The notes: generated by a model not told the origin, from the sequence alone. A stretch of 64,000 nucleotides of DNA from Pseudorhodobacter sp. PARRP1 (GCA_002256245.1 NKIU01000012.1:1-64000), one strand, 5' to 3'; positions 17,368-27,073 are shown, numbered from the stretch's first letter. Program-made: numbers and translations.

Positions 17368-18392
17368 CCCGCCCGCACCGTGTCCACCATCAGCGCCACG
17401 TTGTCGGGGCTGGCGTCGGGTGTGATGCCGTGGCCGAGGTTGAAGATATGCGGGCCGGTTTTGAACGCATCCACAACGCGGCGGGTGGCGTCCACCAACG
17501 CCTGCCCCCCCGTCACCATATGCGTGGGCGAAAGGTTCCCCTGCACACAGCCGCCCGGTTGCACATGCTCTGCCGCCCATTCCGGGCTGACCGAATTGTC
17601 AATCGCCACGCAATCCGCCCCCGTCGCTTGCGCGAAGCCGATGTAGCCCGCGCCTGCCTCTCGCGGGAAGGCGATGATGGGCAGGCCGGGGTGTTTAGCC
17701 TTCAGGGCAGAGATGATCCGCGCGGCGGGCTTCACCGCAAAGTCTTGAAAATCCTGCCCTTTCAGTGACCCCGCCCATGAATCGAACAGCTTCACCACCT
17801 CGGCCCCCGCCTGCACTTGCGCCGACAGATAGTCGATGGTCGCCTCGGTGATCACGTCAATCAGCGCCGAGAAGGTCGCCCGATCCGCCGATTTCAACGC
17901 ATGCGCAGCACCCTGATCCTTGCTGCCGCGCCCGGCGATCATATAGGTCGCCACCGTCCATGGTGCCCCGGCAAAGCCGATCAGAGTCGTCTCGGCGGGC
18001 AATTCCCGCGCCAGAATCCGCACGGTTTCGTAGATTGGCGCGAGGGTGTCATGGATCGCATCCTTCGGTTTCAGCGCCTGCACGCCCGCCATCGTGGTGA
18101 TGGTCGAAAGCCGCGGCCCTTCGCCGGTTTCAAACCACAGATCGGCCCCCAAAGCCTGCGGCAACAGCAGGATGTCGGCGAAAAGAATAGCCGCATCAAA
18201 GCCATAGCGGCGGATCGGCTGCAATGTCACCTCGGCTGCGAGTTCCGAATTATAGCACAGCGACAGGAAATCCCCCGCCTGCGCCCGCGTCGCGCGGTAT
18301 TCCGGCAAGTATCGCCCGGCCTGCCGCATCATCCAAATGGGCGGGGTCGGCAGGGTTTCGCCCGCAAGGGCGCGCAAGATCAGTTTCGACAT
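17364..18392 (-). CDS. hemE: Uroporphyrinogen decarboxylase
   Basis: A 342-residue enzyme that decarboxylates uroporphyrinogen III to coproporphyrinogen III, shared by haem and bacteriochlorophyll synthesis. Signatures include [17 protein letters not shown] near the N-terminus, [14 protein letters not shown], and the C-terminal FNLGHGI. The start [15 protein letters not shown] fits the family; an upstream in-frame ATG at 18419 was not used. It diverges from hemC across a 78-bp gap containing a PpsR site, which places the step under photosynthesis control. Confidence 0.96.
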   Translation of the reverse strand: MSKLILRALAGETLPTPPIWMMRQAGRYLPEYRATRAQAGDFLSLCYNSELAAEVTLQPIRRYGFDAAILFADILLLPQALGADLWFETGEGPRLSTITTMAGVQALKPKDAIHDTLAPIYETVRILARELPAETTLIGFAGAPWTVATYMIAGRGSKDQGAAHALKSADRATFSALIDVITEATIDYLSAQVQAGAEVVKLFDSWAGSLKGQDFQDFAVKPAARIISALKAKHPGLPIIAFPREAGAGYIGFAQATGADCVAIDNSVSPEWAAEHVQPGGCVQGNLSPTHMVTGGQALVDATRRVVDAFKTGPHIFNLGHGITPDASPDNVALMVDTVRAG

Positions 18393-18435
18393 AGACACTC
18401 CAGATACAGAAAGCTGCAAGATTGTTCGCGGGTGT

Positions 18436-18453
18436 TGTCAGCGCAGACTGACA
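18436..18453. promoter_or_regulatory. PpsR/CrtJ site, hemE-hemC promoter
   Basis: TGT-CAGCGCAGACTG-ACA, a perfect TGT-N12-ACA with TGTCA/TGACA half-sites. It is the single perfect site in this divergent gap; a partner TGT-N12-TCA at 18424 is imperfect. Confidence 0.8.
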
Positions 18454-18470
18454 CCGCTATTCCTTCAAAC

Positions 18471-19406
18471 ATGACACATCCGCTCCCCACGCCCGCCCAA
18501 CCCTTCAAGATCGGCACCCGAGGCTCTCCGCTTGCCCTGTGGCAGGCGCATGAGGTGCGGCGCTGCCTGATGGAGGCCTACAGCCTGCCCGTTGAGGCGT
18601 TTGAGGTGGTGGTGATCAAAGTCACCGGCGACCAGATTCAGGATCGCGCGCTGAAGGATATCGGCGGCAAGGGCCTGTTCACCCGCGAGATTGAAGATGC
18701 GCTGCTGGCAGGCGGCATCGACATCGCGGTGCATTCGATGAAAGACATGCCCACCCAGCAACCGGATGGGTTGTGGCTGGATTGCTACCTGCCGCGACAG
18801 GACGTGCGCGATGGGTTTGTGACGTTGAACGGCGGCGGGCTGATGGATTTGCCGCAAGGTGCGGTGGTGGGTTCGTCGAGCCTGCGCAGGCGCGCGCAAC
18901 TGGCGCATCGTCGCCCCGACCTGCAATTGGTCGAGTTTCGCGGCAACGTGCAGACCCGGATGAAAAAGCTGCATGACGGGGTTGCTGCGGCGACCTTCCT
19001 TGCGATGGCGGGGCTGAACCGGCTTGGCATGGCCGAGGTCGCCCGCCCGGTTGAAGTCACCGAGATGCTGCCCGCTGTCGCCCAGGGCGCGATTGGCGTC
19101 GAACGCCGTCAGAACGATCCGCGCGCCGAGGCGATGCTGGCCGCGATTCACCACACCGCCACCGGCCAGCAACTCGCCGCCGAGCGTGGGTTTCTGGCCC
19201 GGCTGGATGGATCGTGTGAGACCCCGATCGCGGGGCTTGCGGTGCTGGAGGGCGATCAGCTTTGGCTGCGCGGCGAGATTTTGCGCCCCGATGGCAGCCG
19301 CGTGATCACGGGCGACATTCACGGCGGCATTGCTGACGCGACCGCCTTGGGGCAAAGCCTTGCCGATGATCTGCTGGGCCGCGCCGGGCATGGGTTTTTC
19401 GCCTAA
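18471..19406 (+). CDS. hemC: Porphobilinogen deaminase (hydroxymethylbilane synthase)
   Basis: A 311-residue cytosolic enzyme that joins four porphobilinogens into hydroxymethylbilane. Signatures are IGTRGSPLALWQA near residue 14, GGKGLFTREIEDALL, AVHSMKDMPT and SSLRRRAQL. The dipyrromethane cofactor cysteine is in DGSCETPIAGLA. The 3' end overlaps the convergent bchO gene by 4 bases (TAA against TAG). Regulated with hemE through the shared PpsR site (inference). Confidence 0.97.
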   Translation: MTHPLPTPAQPFKIGTRGSPLALWQAHEVRRCLMEAYSLPVEAFEVVVIKVTGDQIQDRALKDIGGKGLFTREIEDALLAGGIDIAVHSMKDMPTQQPDGLWLDCYLPRQDVRDGFVTLNGGGLMDLPQGAVVGSSSLRRRAQLAHRRPDLQLVEFRGNVQTRMKKLHDGVAAATFLAMAGLNRLGMAEVARPVEVTEMLPAVAQGAIGVERRQNDPRAEAMLAAIHHTATGQQLAAERGFLARLDGSCETPIAGLAVLEGDQLWLRGEILRPDGSRVITGDIHGGIADATALGQSLADDLLGRAGHGFFA

Positions 19407-20281
19407 GCGCATCGCGGGTTCGCCTTTGTCTCGCGGGCCAGAAAGTCGCGGATCAGGGCGGCGACCTGTTCGGGCGCTTCCTCATGCACCAGATGGCCAA
19501 AGCGGGGCAGGGGGGTCCATTCCGCATGGGGCATCGCGGCTGCGGCGCGTTGTGATACCGCAGGCGGCACGGCGCGGTCGGCGGCTGCTGTGATCAGCAG
19601 ACACGGCACCTTCTGCTGCGGCAGGCGGTTCAGCAAGCCATCCAACTGCCACTGAGACATCATCGCCAAAGTCGCCGCCACATGCCCCGGTTGGCGCAAA
19701 AGGTGCAGATATTGCGCCTCTCCGCCCGCGTCGATGCGCGAGCCGGTTGAGGCCAAAAGCTGATGCACCTGCCGCTGCGTCCCCGCCAGTTTGCTGAACA
19801 GTTGCGGCACCAAGGGCAGGCGTGCCAGCACATTCGCCAGCGCCGGAAACAGCCAGCCCGCCACGCCCTCGAACCCGCCCAAGGCGGCGTTGATACCGAT
19901 GACGGCTTGCGGGGGGGTCATCTCGGCCAGCCGCAGCGCCACGGCGGCCCCGGCGGAGTGGCCAATGATCGCAAAGGGTTGCCAGCCTTGTTGCGCGGTC
20001 AGGGCGGCAATATCCTCGGCCATCGCATCCAGATTGCAGCGCGCGCGGTTGCCAAGGGCGGTAAAGCCTTGCCCCGGCAGATCCAGCGCGATCACCCGAT
20101 AACTGTCGCTTAACAGCGGCATCAGATGGCGAAAGCTGTGCGTCGCGCCGCCCGCGCCATGCAGCAGCAAAACCACCGGGCCTGCGCCCATGTCCTGCAC
20201 ATGCCACAGATGGCCCTTGCCGCGCACCTGCTGCGAGGCATTGCGGTGGGGCCAGTCAGCGGGGATCACCGGCGCCTGCAT
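19403..20281 (-). CDS. bchO: BchO, alpha/beta hydrolase linked to Mg-chelatase
   Basis: A 292-residue alpha/beta hydrolase with LLLHGAGGATHSFRH, DLPGQGFT, the elbow IIGHSAGAAVAL and a late FGHLVHEEAPEQV. BchO is found in nearly all proteobacterial PGCs directly after bchD; its reaction in bacteriochlorophyll synthesis is not established. The ATG lies directly beside the bchD stop codon, so it is the last gene of a crtA-bchI-bchD-bchO operon. Confidence 0.92.
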   Translation of the reverse strand: MQAPVIPADWPHRNASQQVRGKGHLWHVQDMGAGPVVLLLHGAGGATHSFRHLMPLLSDSYRVIALDLPGQGFTALGNRARCNLDAMAEDIAALTAQQGWQPFAIIGHSAGAAVALRLAEMTPPQAVIGINAALGGFEGVAGWLFPALANVLARLPLVPQLFSKLAGTQRQVHQLLASTGSRIDAGGEAQYLHLLRQPGHVAATLAMMSQWQLDGLLNRLPQQKVPCLLITAAADRAVPPAVSQRAAAAMPHAEWTPLPRFGHLVHEEAPEQVAALIRDFLARETKANPRCA

Positions 20282-21928
20282 CTACGCCCCCAATGCCGCT
20301 TGCAGCACGCCCGACAAGCGGTGCGCATCGGCGCGCGGCAGCGGCACATAGGCCGCCCCAAGGCTGGCCGCCATCCGTTGCAAGGCGGCTTGCGGGCGGC
20401 TGGCGATGTCCAAAACCAGCGCCGGAATCGCCGCCGCACAGATCAGCCGCGACAGCCGCTGCGCATCGGCCTCGGCCTCCACCCGGTTGGCGCTGCCATC
20501 GAGGGCGATATTTCCCCGCCCATCGGTCAGCAAAGCAATCGTCGGCGTCATCCCCCGCGCGCGGGTTTGCAGGCCCAGATCAAACGCCATCCTGAGGCCC
20601 GCCGCCAGCGGCGTGCCACCCCCCCCCGGCAAGCCCGACAACCGCCGTTTGGTCTGCACCAGCGACCGGGTCGGCGGTAAAAGCAACTCTGCCGTCACCC
20701 CGCGAAACGCGATCAGCGCGACATGATCGCGCCGCGCATAGGCTTGGGCCAGCAGCAACTCAATCGCCCCCTTCGCCTCGGCCAGCCGCGACAGGGCGGA
20801 CGAGCCAGACGCATCCACCGCAAAGATCAACACCCGGTCCGAGGTTTCTTGATACCGCTTCAACCGCAGATCAGAGGCCCGGATTTCCAGCCTTGTCGCA
20901 TCCGGGCTGCGTCTGCGCAGCGGTTGCCAAGGCGCTGCGGCGCGCAAGGTCGCCACCAGATCAATCCGCTTGCCCGACCCCGGCATGCCGGGGCGCGGTG
21001 GCAAAGGCCTCCCCCGATGGTTGCCCTTGCGCGCGGCCCCCGTGCCACCGCTGCCCTTCGCCGCCCGCGCGGCTTTGCCTGCGGCCAGTCGTGCCAAAAG
21101 GTCAGCGGGCAGGGCGGCGCGCACTGCTTCGAGCAAAATCTCATCCGGGATTCGGTCGGATTGCGGGGTTTGTTGCTCCTCCGCCTCGCCCGGTTCGGGT
21201 GCAGGCGCACTCTCCTGCTCGTCCGCCGCTTCCGGCAAATCCCCCCGATGCGCCAGCGTCAACTCGGCGGCATGGCGCAATGTGTCGTCCGAGGCCACAG
21301 CCTCGCCGCGCCAAGCCGCCAACGCCCGCGCCACGGCAAGCGCCAACAACGGCGCGCGCAGGCTGGCGATGCCCATGGCAAGCGCCACGGTCGTCAGGCT
21401 TTCCAACGCGCCCACGGGCAGGGCTACGCCCGCCAATCGCCCCCGCGCATCCGCAACCTGATCCAGCGCCAGCGCGCCCGCATCCGAATACGCCAAATCC
21501 CCCAGATCAAGGAATAACCCCAGCCGATCCGCCAGCGCCGGGGCCAAAACCTCCTCCGCCTCGGCGCCTTCATCCAGCGCGATCAAACACGGCCCCGCCC
21601 CATCCAACCACCGCGAAAGCCGCGCGGCGAGCGCAGGAGGGCAGCGTTCCGCCATCGTCAGAACCACAGGCTCCGCGCCCGACAAAATCCCCAAACTCCG
21701 CCGCACCGCGCCCGCGCTGAGCGTTGCCGCCAGATCCACCCCACCAAACAGCGCCACATCGTCGATCCCCGGATGTATCCTGCGCGCCACAGGCAGCGCC
21801 TGCATCACCGCATCGCGCACCGGGCCACTCCGCGCCCGCAACCACAGCCCCTTCACCCCCGCCGGATCAACCGCCAGCACCGCCAGCGCAGCCTCAACGC
21901 GGCCCCATGGCGACAGCGGCTCACTCAC
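20282..21928 (-). CDS. bchD: Magnesium chelatase subunit D
   Basis: A 548-residue AAA+/von Willebrand factor A protein. The N-terminal AAA-like half lacks a good Walker A, as expected for BchD. An acidic/proline linker (about residues 235-260) precedes a basic stretch and the integrin-like domain with the MIDAS motif DASGS (FAVDASGSSALSRL) and LTDGRGN. With BchI and BchH it inserts Mg into protoporphyrin IX. Translation starts at a GTG (21928) that overlaps the bchI TGA as GTGA, indicating coupling. Confidence 0.96.
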   Translation of the reverse strand: MSEPLSPWGRVEAALAVLAVDPAGVKGLWLRARSGPVRDAVMQALPVARRIHPGIDDVALFGGVDLAATLSAGAVRRSLGILSGAEPVVLTMAERCPPALAARLSRWLDGAGPCLIALDEGAEAEEVLAPALADRLGLFLDLGDLAYSDAGALALDQVADARGRLAGVALPVGALESLTTVALAMGIASLRAPLLALAVARALAAWRGEAVASDDTLRHAAELTLAHRGDLPEAADEQESAPAPEPGEAEEQQTPQSDRIPDEILLEAVRAALPADLLARLAAGKAARAAKGSGGTGAARKGNHRGRPLPPRPGMPGSGKRIDLVATLRAAAPWQPLRRRSPDATRLEIRASDLRLKRYQETSDRVLIFAVDASGSSALSRLAEAKGAIELLLAQAYARRDHVALIAFRGVTAELLLPPTRSLVQTKRRLSGLPGGGGTPLAAGLRMAFDLGLQTRARGMTPTIALLTDGRGNIALDGSANRVEAEADAQRLSRLICAAAIPALVLDIASRPQAALQRMAASLGAAYVPLPRADAHRLSGVLQAALGA

Positions 21929-22929
21929 GGCAAGACTTCGGCGATGGTGCGGGCGACGCGTGCGCCCGATCCGGCCTCATCCAGCGGATCACGCCGCAAC
22001 CGATGCCCCAAGGCGCTTGCCGCCACGGTGCGCAGATGCACGCGGCTGACCGTATCAGCGCCCTCAAACGCCGCCTGCGCCCGTGCGGCGCGCAAAAGCG
22101 TCAACTCGCCGCGCAACCCATCCGACCCCAATGCGATGCACAAAGCCGCGCAATCATGCAGCACCACCCCCGGCGTTTTCAGCCCCGGCAGCGCCGCGCG
22201 CGCGGCCAGAATCGCCTTGCGCAAACTGCTGTCCTTCGCGCGCCATTTCTTCATAAACGCCGCGTTGTCATTCTCATACGCATCGCGCCTGCGCATCACC
22301 TCGACCCGCGTTTCAATGTCACGCGGGCTTGCCACCTCCACCGACAGCCCAAACCGATCCAGCAGTTGCGGGCGCAACTCGCCTTCCTCGGGGTTGCCCG
22401 AGCCCACCAGCACGAACCGCGCCGCGTGACGGATCGACAGCCCCTCACGCTCCACCACATTCTCACCCGATTGGGCGACATCCAGCAGCAGATCGACGAT
22501 GTGATCCTCCAGCAGGTTGACCTCGTCGATATAGAGATACCCCCGGTTGGCCCGCGCCAGCAGGCCGGGTTCAAACGCCTTTTCGCCGCGCGTCAGTGCG
22601 CGTTCGATATCCAGCGCACCCACCACACGATCCTCGGTCGCCCCCAGCGGCAGATCAATCACCGGGGTCGGGCGCTTGATGATCTTGCCCGATTTTACCC
22701 CCGCCCATTCCGGCACATCAGCCGCGCGGGCCGAGTTCACCGGGCAGCCCTCAACCGCCGAAATCTCGGGCAGCAGCGCCGCCAGCGCCCGCACCGCCGT
22801 CGATTTACCCGTGCCACGGTCGCCAAACACCAGCACGCCGCCGATGCCGGGATCAATCGCGGTCAGCACCATCGCCTGTTTCATCGCGGCCTGACCGACG
22901 ATAGCGGAAAACGGAAAAGGTTGGCTCAT
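21925..22929 (-). CDS. bchI: Magnesium chelatase ATPase subunit I
   Basis: A 334-residue AAA+ ATPase, starting MSQPFPFSAIVGQAAMKQAM. Walker A is FGDRGTGKST near residue 45; Walker B is YLYIDEVNLLEDHIVD. GSGNPEEGELRPQLLDRFGL contains sensor 1 and the arginine-rich part. It forms the motor ring with BchD that powers Mg insertion by BchH. The ATG overlaps the crtA TGA (ATGA), so crtA-bchI are translated together. Confidence 0.97.
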   Translation of the reverse strand: MSQPFPFSAIVGQAAMKQAMVLTAIDPGIGGVLVFGDRGTGKSTAVRALAALLPEISAVEGCPVNSARAADVPEWAGVKSGKIIKRPTPVIDLPLGATEDRVVGALDIERALTRGEKAFEPGLLARANRGYLYIDEVNLLEDHIVDLLLDVAQSGENVVEREGLSIRHAARFVLVGSGNPEEGELRPQLLDRFGLSVEVASPRDIETRVEVMRRRDAYENDNAAFMKKWRAKDSSLRKAILAARAALPGLKTPGVVLHDCAALCIALGSDGLRGELTLLRAARAQAAFEGADTVSRVHLRTVAASALGHRLRRDPLDEAGSGARVARTIAEVLP

Positions 22930-23633
22930 GCAGCGTCCTTCTGGCCAAGCGGACGGATGCCGCCCCACGTGCCCCAATCATCCAAAATCCGAAAGCGGGC
23001 GTAAAGTTCTTCGGAAAACCAGCCCTCGGCCCGCACCGCCTGAATGGCGCGGCCATGCGGCCCGTCGCCGCGCGCGAAATGCGCCATGCTCGCCGCATCC
23101 GGCCAGATCGAAAACGTGATCTGATGCAGCAGCGGCACCTCGCCGATGCCGATTTTGAAGATCACATTCGGGTCTTGCCCGATGGCCGCCGAGATATCCG
23201 GCACCCGCCGCCAGAACCGCAAAAAGGTGGACACCCGCATCGTCGCCCGCGTCAGCGCCACGATGGGGCCAGAGTTCGGGCCGGTGTTGGGCGTATCCGT
23301 CGCGGTGAACGGCGCGCGCCCCGACCATTGCCCGCGGGCCGAGGTCGGCTCCAGCAAAATCGTCCAGTTTTCAGCACTATGCTTGCGCCAGCGCCGGAAC
23401 ACCGGGGCCGCGTCGATCACCCGCCGCGCCGTCGCCGCATCGGGCCAGGTCGCAAGGATAGCCCAGACAGCGGTGTTCGGCTTGGGTGTGAAACCCTCGC
23501 CCGTGCCCGAGCCGCACAGCTTCCAGAACCCCACCTCGGGCATCCGCATGAACGACAGCCGCGCCGCCCCCATTTGCCCGAAAACCCAAAGCCGGGCGGG
23601 CAGGGACGCAAAGCGAAACAGGGAAAGACTCAC
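22926..23633 (-). CDS. crtA: Spheroidene monooxygenase
   Basis: About 235 residues from a GTG at 23633 (VSLSLFRFASLPARLWVFGQ); the longer in-frame ATG at 23729 falls in the promoter region. Recognisable parts are LSFMRMPEVGFWKLCGSGTGEGFTP, TATDTPNTGPNSGPIVALTRAT and FKIGIGEVPLLHQITFS. CrtA adds a C2 keto group to spheroidene under oxygen, giving spheroidenone. It is first in crtA-bchIDO, divergent from crtI, with two PpsR sites between. Confidence 0.92.
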   Translation of the reverse strand: MSLSLFRFASLPARLWVFGQMGAARLSFMRMPEVGFWKLCGSGTGEGFTPKPNTAVWAILATWPDAATARRVIDAAPVFRRWRKHSAENWTILLEPTSARGQWSGRAPFTATDTPNTGPNSGPIVALTRATMRVSTFLRFWRRVPDISAAIGQDPNVIFKIGIGEVPLLHQITFSIWPDAASMAHFARGDGPHGRAIQAVRAEGWFSEELYARFRILDDWGTWGGIRPLGQKDAA

Positions 23634-23672
23634 GGTGTTGATGGCAGACCTCGGGACGCAGGCACGGGGATG

Positions 23673-23690
23673 TGTCAGAATAGTCTTACA
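23673..23690. promoter_or_regulatory. PpsR/CrtJ site 1, crtA-crtI
   Basis: TGT-CAGAATAGTCTT-ACA, a perfect TGT-N12-ACA, closer to crtA. Its centre is 74 bases from site 2, about seven helical turns, which would suit cooperative binding. Confidence 0.8.
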
Positions 23691-23746
23691 GTTTTTGCGG
23701 CGGCTGCAAAGCAAAATGGCGGATTCCACAATGAAAATGTGCGTAT

Positions 23747-23764
23747 TGTAAATTACACTAGACA
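23747..23764. promoter_or_regulatory. PpsR/CrtJ site 2, crtA-crtI
   Basis: TGT-AAATTACACTAG-ACA, a perfect TGT-N12-ACA, ending 15 bases before the crtI ATG. Confidence 0.8.
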
Positions 23765-23779
23765 GTATATCGTGAGTCT

Positions 23780-25342
23780 ATGCTGACAGATTCCCAAACC
23801 CCCCGCACCGCCCTGCCTCGCACGTCCGGGGCCTGCGCCATCGTGATTGGCGCGGGGCTGGGGGGCTTGGCTGCGGCGATGCGGCTGGGTGCCAAAGGCT
23901 ACCGCGTCACGGTGATTGACCGGCTGGATATGCCCGGCGGGCGCGGCAGTTCGATCACCCAAGGCGGCCACCGCTTTGATCTTGGCCCAACGATTGTGAC
24001 CGTGCCGCAGGGCCTGCGCGATCTGTGGGCGGCCTGCGGGCGCGACTTTGACCGCGACGTTGATCTGCGCGCGCTCGAGGCGTTTTATCAGATTCAATGG
24101 CAAGACGGCTCCACCTTCACCGCCCGCCAATCCACCGATGCGATGCGGGCCGAGGTGGCGCGCCTGTCGCCTTCCGACCTTCCCGGCTATGACAAATTCC
24201 TGAAAGACAGTGAGCGGCGCTATTGGTTCGGGTTTGAAGACCTTGGCCGCCGCTCGATGCACCGCTTTGCTGATCTGTTGAAAGTGCTGCCGACCTTCGT
24301 GAAGATGCGCGCTGACAAGTCGGTCTATGCCCATGCGGCGTCTCGCGTCAAAGACGAACGTCTGCGGTTCGCGTTGTCGTTCCACCCGCTGTTCATCGGT
24401 GGTGATCCGTTTCACGTCACCTCGATGTATATCCTTGTCAGCCATCTCGAGAAGGAATTCGGCGTCCATTACGCGATGGGCGGGGTGGCCGCGATTGCTT
24501 TGGCGATGGCAGGGGTGATCACATCCCAAGGCGGCACCCTGCGCCTGAATGCCGAGGTCGATGAAATCCTGCTGGAAAACGGTCGCGCTACCGGCGTCCG
24601 CCTGACCGATGGCGAAGTGATCGCCGCCGATGTCGTGGTTTCCAACGCCGACGCCGGCCACACCTATGACCGGCTGTTGCGCAACCATCCCCGCAAACGC
24701 TGGACCCCTACGAAGCTGGCGCGCAAGCGTTGGTCGATGGGCCTGTTCGTCTGGTATTTCGGCACCAAAGGCACCCGCCTGAAATGGCCCGAGGCGGGCC
24801 ACCACACCATCCTTGTCGGCCCCCGCTATAAAGACCACATCCGCGATATCTTCATCCGGGGCAGGTTGGCTGACGACATGAGCCTGTATGTCCACCGCCC
24901 CTCTGTCACCGATCCGTCCGTGGCCCCCTTGGGCGACGACACCTTCTATGCCCTCTCCCCCGTGCCGCATCTGGGGATTGGCAGCACCGATTGGCAAACC
25001 GAGGCCGAACCCTACCGCCAGAAAATGCAGAAGATGCTGGAAGATCGCCTGCTGCCCGGCCTTGGCGACCATCTGACCGAGCAACTGGTGTTCACCCCCA
25101 ACAGCTTTCAAACCCGCTATCTGTCGCCCTACGGCAGCGGCTTTTCCATTGAACCCCGCATCCTGCAATCCGCCTATTTCCGCCCGCATAACGTGTCGGA
25201 AGAAGCCAAAGGCCTGTTCCTCGTTGGCGCAGGCACCCACCCCGGCGCGGGCCTGCCGGGGGTGATCGCCAGCGCCGAAGTCTTGGGCATCCTTGTCCCC
25301 GACGCCCCCCGCAAGCCCGTCCTAAGGATGGCCGCGGAATGA
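23780..25342 (+). CDS. crtI: Phytoene desaturase CrtI
   Basis: A 520-residue FAD enzyme. The dinucleotide motif VIGAGLGGLAAAMRLGAKGY is near residues 25-45, followed by DMPGGRGSSITQGGHRFDLG. The C-terminal signature (LFLVGAGTHPGAGLPGVIAS) is typical of the family. It converts phytoene to neurosporene (three steps in this lineage). Start ATG at 23780, after the PpsR site. It overlaps crtB by 4 bases (ATGA). Confidence 0.96.
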   Translation: MLTDSQTPRTALPRTSGACAIVIGAGLGGLAAAMRLGAKGYRVTVIDRLDMPGGRGSSITQGGHRFDLGPTIVTVPQGLRDLWAACGRDFDRDVDLRALEAFYQIQWQDGSTFTARQSTDAMRAEVARLSPSDLPGYDKFLKDSERRYWFGFEDLGRRSMHRFADLLKVLPTFVKMRADKSVYAHAASRVKDERLRFALSFHPLFIGGDPFHVTSMYILVSHLEKEFGVHYAMGGVAAIALAMAGVITSQGGTLRLNAEVDEILLENGRATGVRLTDGEVIAADVVVSNADAGHTYDRLLRNHPRKRWTPTKLARKRWSMGLFVWYFGTKGTRLKWPEAGHHTILVGPRYKDHIRDIFIRGRLADDMSLYVHRPSVTDPSVAPLGDDTFYALSPVPHLGIGSTDWQTEAEPYRQKMQKMLEDRLLPGLGDHLTEQLVFTPNSFQTRYLSPYGSGFSIEPRILQSAYFRPHNVSEEAKGLFLVGAGTHPGAGLPGVIASAEVLGILVPDAPRKPVLRMAAE

Positions 25343-26364
25343 TCGCCCCCGCCGACATGGCCCATTGCCGCGAGGCGATCCGCACCGGCTCGCTGTCGTT
25401 CCACGCGGCATCCCGCCTGCTGCCCGCAAATGTCCGCGACCCTGCCCTTGCCCTATATGCCTTCTGCCGCCTTGCCGACGATGCGGTCGATGACAGCGAC
25501 GACAAGGCCCCCGCCGTGCTTGCCCTGCGTGACCGGCTTGATCTTGTCTATGCAGGCCGCCCCCGCAATGCCCCCGCCGACCGCGCCTTCGCCGCCGTGG
25601 TTGAGGATTTCGATATGCCGCGCGCCTTGCCGGATGCGCTGCTGGAAGGCCTCGCATGGGATGCCTTTGGCCGCCAATATCAAACCCTGCCCGATCTGCT
25701 CACCTACTGCGCCCGCGTCGCCAGCGCCGTTGGTGCGATGATGTGCGTGCTGATGCGCGTGCGCGACGCCGACGCTTTGGCGCGCGCCTGCGATCTGGGC
25801 CTTGCGATGCAGCTGACCAACATCGCCCGCGACGTGGGCGAGGACGCGCGGGCAGGGCGGCTCTATTTGCCGCTGGACTGGTTGGACGACGCCCGCCTTA
25901 CCCCCGCCGCCTTCCTGCAAAGCCCGCAAGCCACCCCCGCCATCCGCCAGTTGACACAACGCCTGCTGACCGAAGCCGCGAGCCTTTACCGCGATTCCGA
26001 GGCCGGGATCTCCGCCCTGCCGCTGACCTGCCGCCCCGGCATCTACGCCGCCCGCCACGTCTATGCCGGCATCGGCGGCGCGGTTGCCCGCAACGGATAT
26101 GACAGCATCACCGCCCGTGCCCGCACCAGTGGCGCACAAAAACTCGGCTGGCTGGGCCTGTCGCTGACCCGCAGCGCGGCCTCCACCCTGCTGCCCGGCT
26201 CGGCCACATTGCACGCCCCCGCCCGCCCGGAAACCGCCTTCCTTGTCGAGGCTGCGGCGCGCAAATCCGCCCGCTTCAGCCGGTCCGAGGCGCTTTTTGC
26301 CGCCCTTGCGCAGCTTGAATCCAAAGATCGCGCCCGCAGCCCCTTGGATCGTGCCGGGATTTGA
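25339..26364 (+). CDS. crtB: Phytoene synthase
   Basis: A 341-residue trans-isoprenyl diphosphate synthase of the squalene/phytoene type. Aspartate-rich motifs are RLADDAVDDSDD (about residue 45) and NIARDVGEDARAGRLYLPLD (about residue 160). It condenses two geranylgeranyl diphosphates to phytoene. It is coupled to crtI and followed after 35 bases by tspO. Confidence 0.96.
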   Translation: MIAPADMAHCREAIRTGSLSFHAASRLLPANVRDPALALYAFCRLADDAVDDSDDKAPAVLALRDRLDLVYAGRPRNAPADRAFAAVVEDFDMPRALPDALLEGLAWDAFGRQYQTLPDLLTYCARVASAVGAMMCVLMRVRDADALARACDLGLAMQLTNIARDVGEDARAGRLYLPLDWLDDARLTPAAFLQSPQATPAIRQLTQRLLTEAASLYRDSEAGISALPLTCRPGIYAARHVYAGIGGAVARNGYDSITARARTSGAQKLGWLGLSLTRSAASTLLPGSATLHAPARPETAFLVEAAARKSARFSRSEALFAALAQLESKDRARSPLDRAGI

Positions 26365-26399
26365 CCTAGCTGTCAGTGATCCCTACTGGAGCGATCACC

Positions 26400-26933
26400 A
26401 TGGACTGGCCCCTGTTTTTCACCTTTCTGGCCGCCTGCGGTGCCGCCGCCGCGACGGGGGCGATGTTCAACCCCGGCGCATGGTATGACAGCCTGCAAAA
26501 ACCAAGCTGGACGCCGCGCAACTGGGTGTTCCCGGTGGTCTGGACCATTTTATACCTGTGCATCGCCTATGCCGCGATGCGGGTGGCGGGCGTCGCCGTG
26601 ACGGCGGATGTGACGGGCGGCGCGGCTGCTGCGGGCACCACGCCCTTGCCCGGCTCGGCGGTTTTGGCGGGGAATATCGTGCAGGCCTTGGCGTTCTGGG
26701 CGCTGCAAATCGCGTTCAACACGCTGTGGACGCCGGTGTTTTTCGGCCTGCACCGCCTGCGCGCCGCGATGGTGGTGATGGTCTGCCTGTGGCTTGCGGT
26801 GGCCGCGACCACGTGGAGCTTTTTCGGCGTCGATCTGATCGCGGGCCTGTTGTTCCTGCCCTATCTCCTGTGGGTGACCATCGCAGGCGCGCTGAATTTC
26901 AGCGTCATGCGGCTGAACCCGAACGCGGGCTGA
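26400..26933 (+). CDS. tspO: Tryptophan-rich sensory protein TspO
   Basis: A 177-residue membrane protein of the TspO/MBR family starting MDWPLFFTFLAACGAAAATG after GGAG. Family motifs are WYDSLQKPSWTPRNWVFPVVWTILY split around the first loop, FNTLWTPVFFGLHR, and a C-terminal NPNAG. In R. sphaeroides TspO is an outer-membrane tetrapyrrole-binding regulator that dampens pigment gene expression. It is longer than usual (about 160 residues) because of a Gly/Ala/Thr-rich insertion (ADVTGGAAAAGTTPLPG) between helices 2 and 3. It is the third gene of crtI-crtB-tspO. Confidence 0.93.
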   Translation: MDWPLFFTFLAACGAAAATGAMFNPGAWYDSLQKPSWTPRNWVFPVVWTILYLCIAYAAMRVAGVAVTADVTGGAAAAGTTPLPGSAVLAGNIVQALAFWALQIAFNTLWTPVFFGLHRLRAAMVVMVCLWLAVAATTWSFFGVDLIAGLLFLPYLLWVTIAGALNFSVMRLNPNAG

Positions 26934-27014
26934 TCGCCACCTGTCGCAATGGCCAAGGCCATCGCCTTGGTCACGCGCGGCGGTTGGTGTTTCGGTCGGG
27001 GGCCCAAAGCCCCC

Positions 27015-27073
27015 GGCCAGCGCCCGTCCCGCCGCTGGCGGGCGCTTCTCGCCCACCAGGACGGGCGCTGGCC
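27015..27073. repeat. 15-bp perfect inverted repeat, 29-base loop
   Basis: GGCCAGCGCCCGTCC at 27015-27029 pairs with GGACGGGCGCTGGCC at 27059-27073. No T run follows, so it is not a classic terminator. It may protect or end the crtIB-tspO mRNA. Confidence 0.8.

Noticed and set aside
23753-25240. 495-residue open frame antisense to crtI
   Set aside because: It mirrors crtI codons, shows no family motif and would span the crtI gene and its PpsR site.
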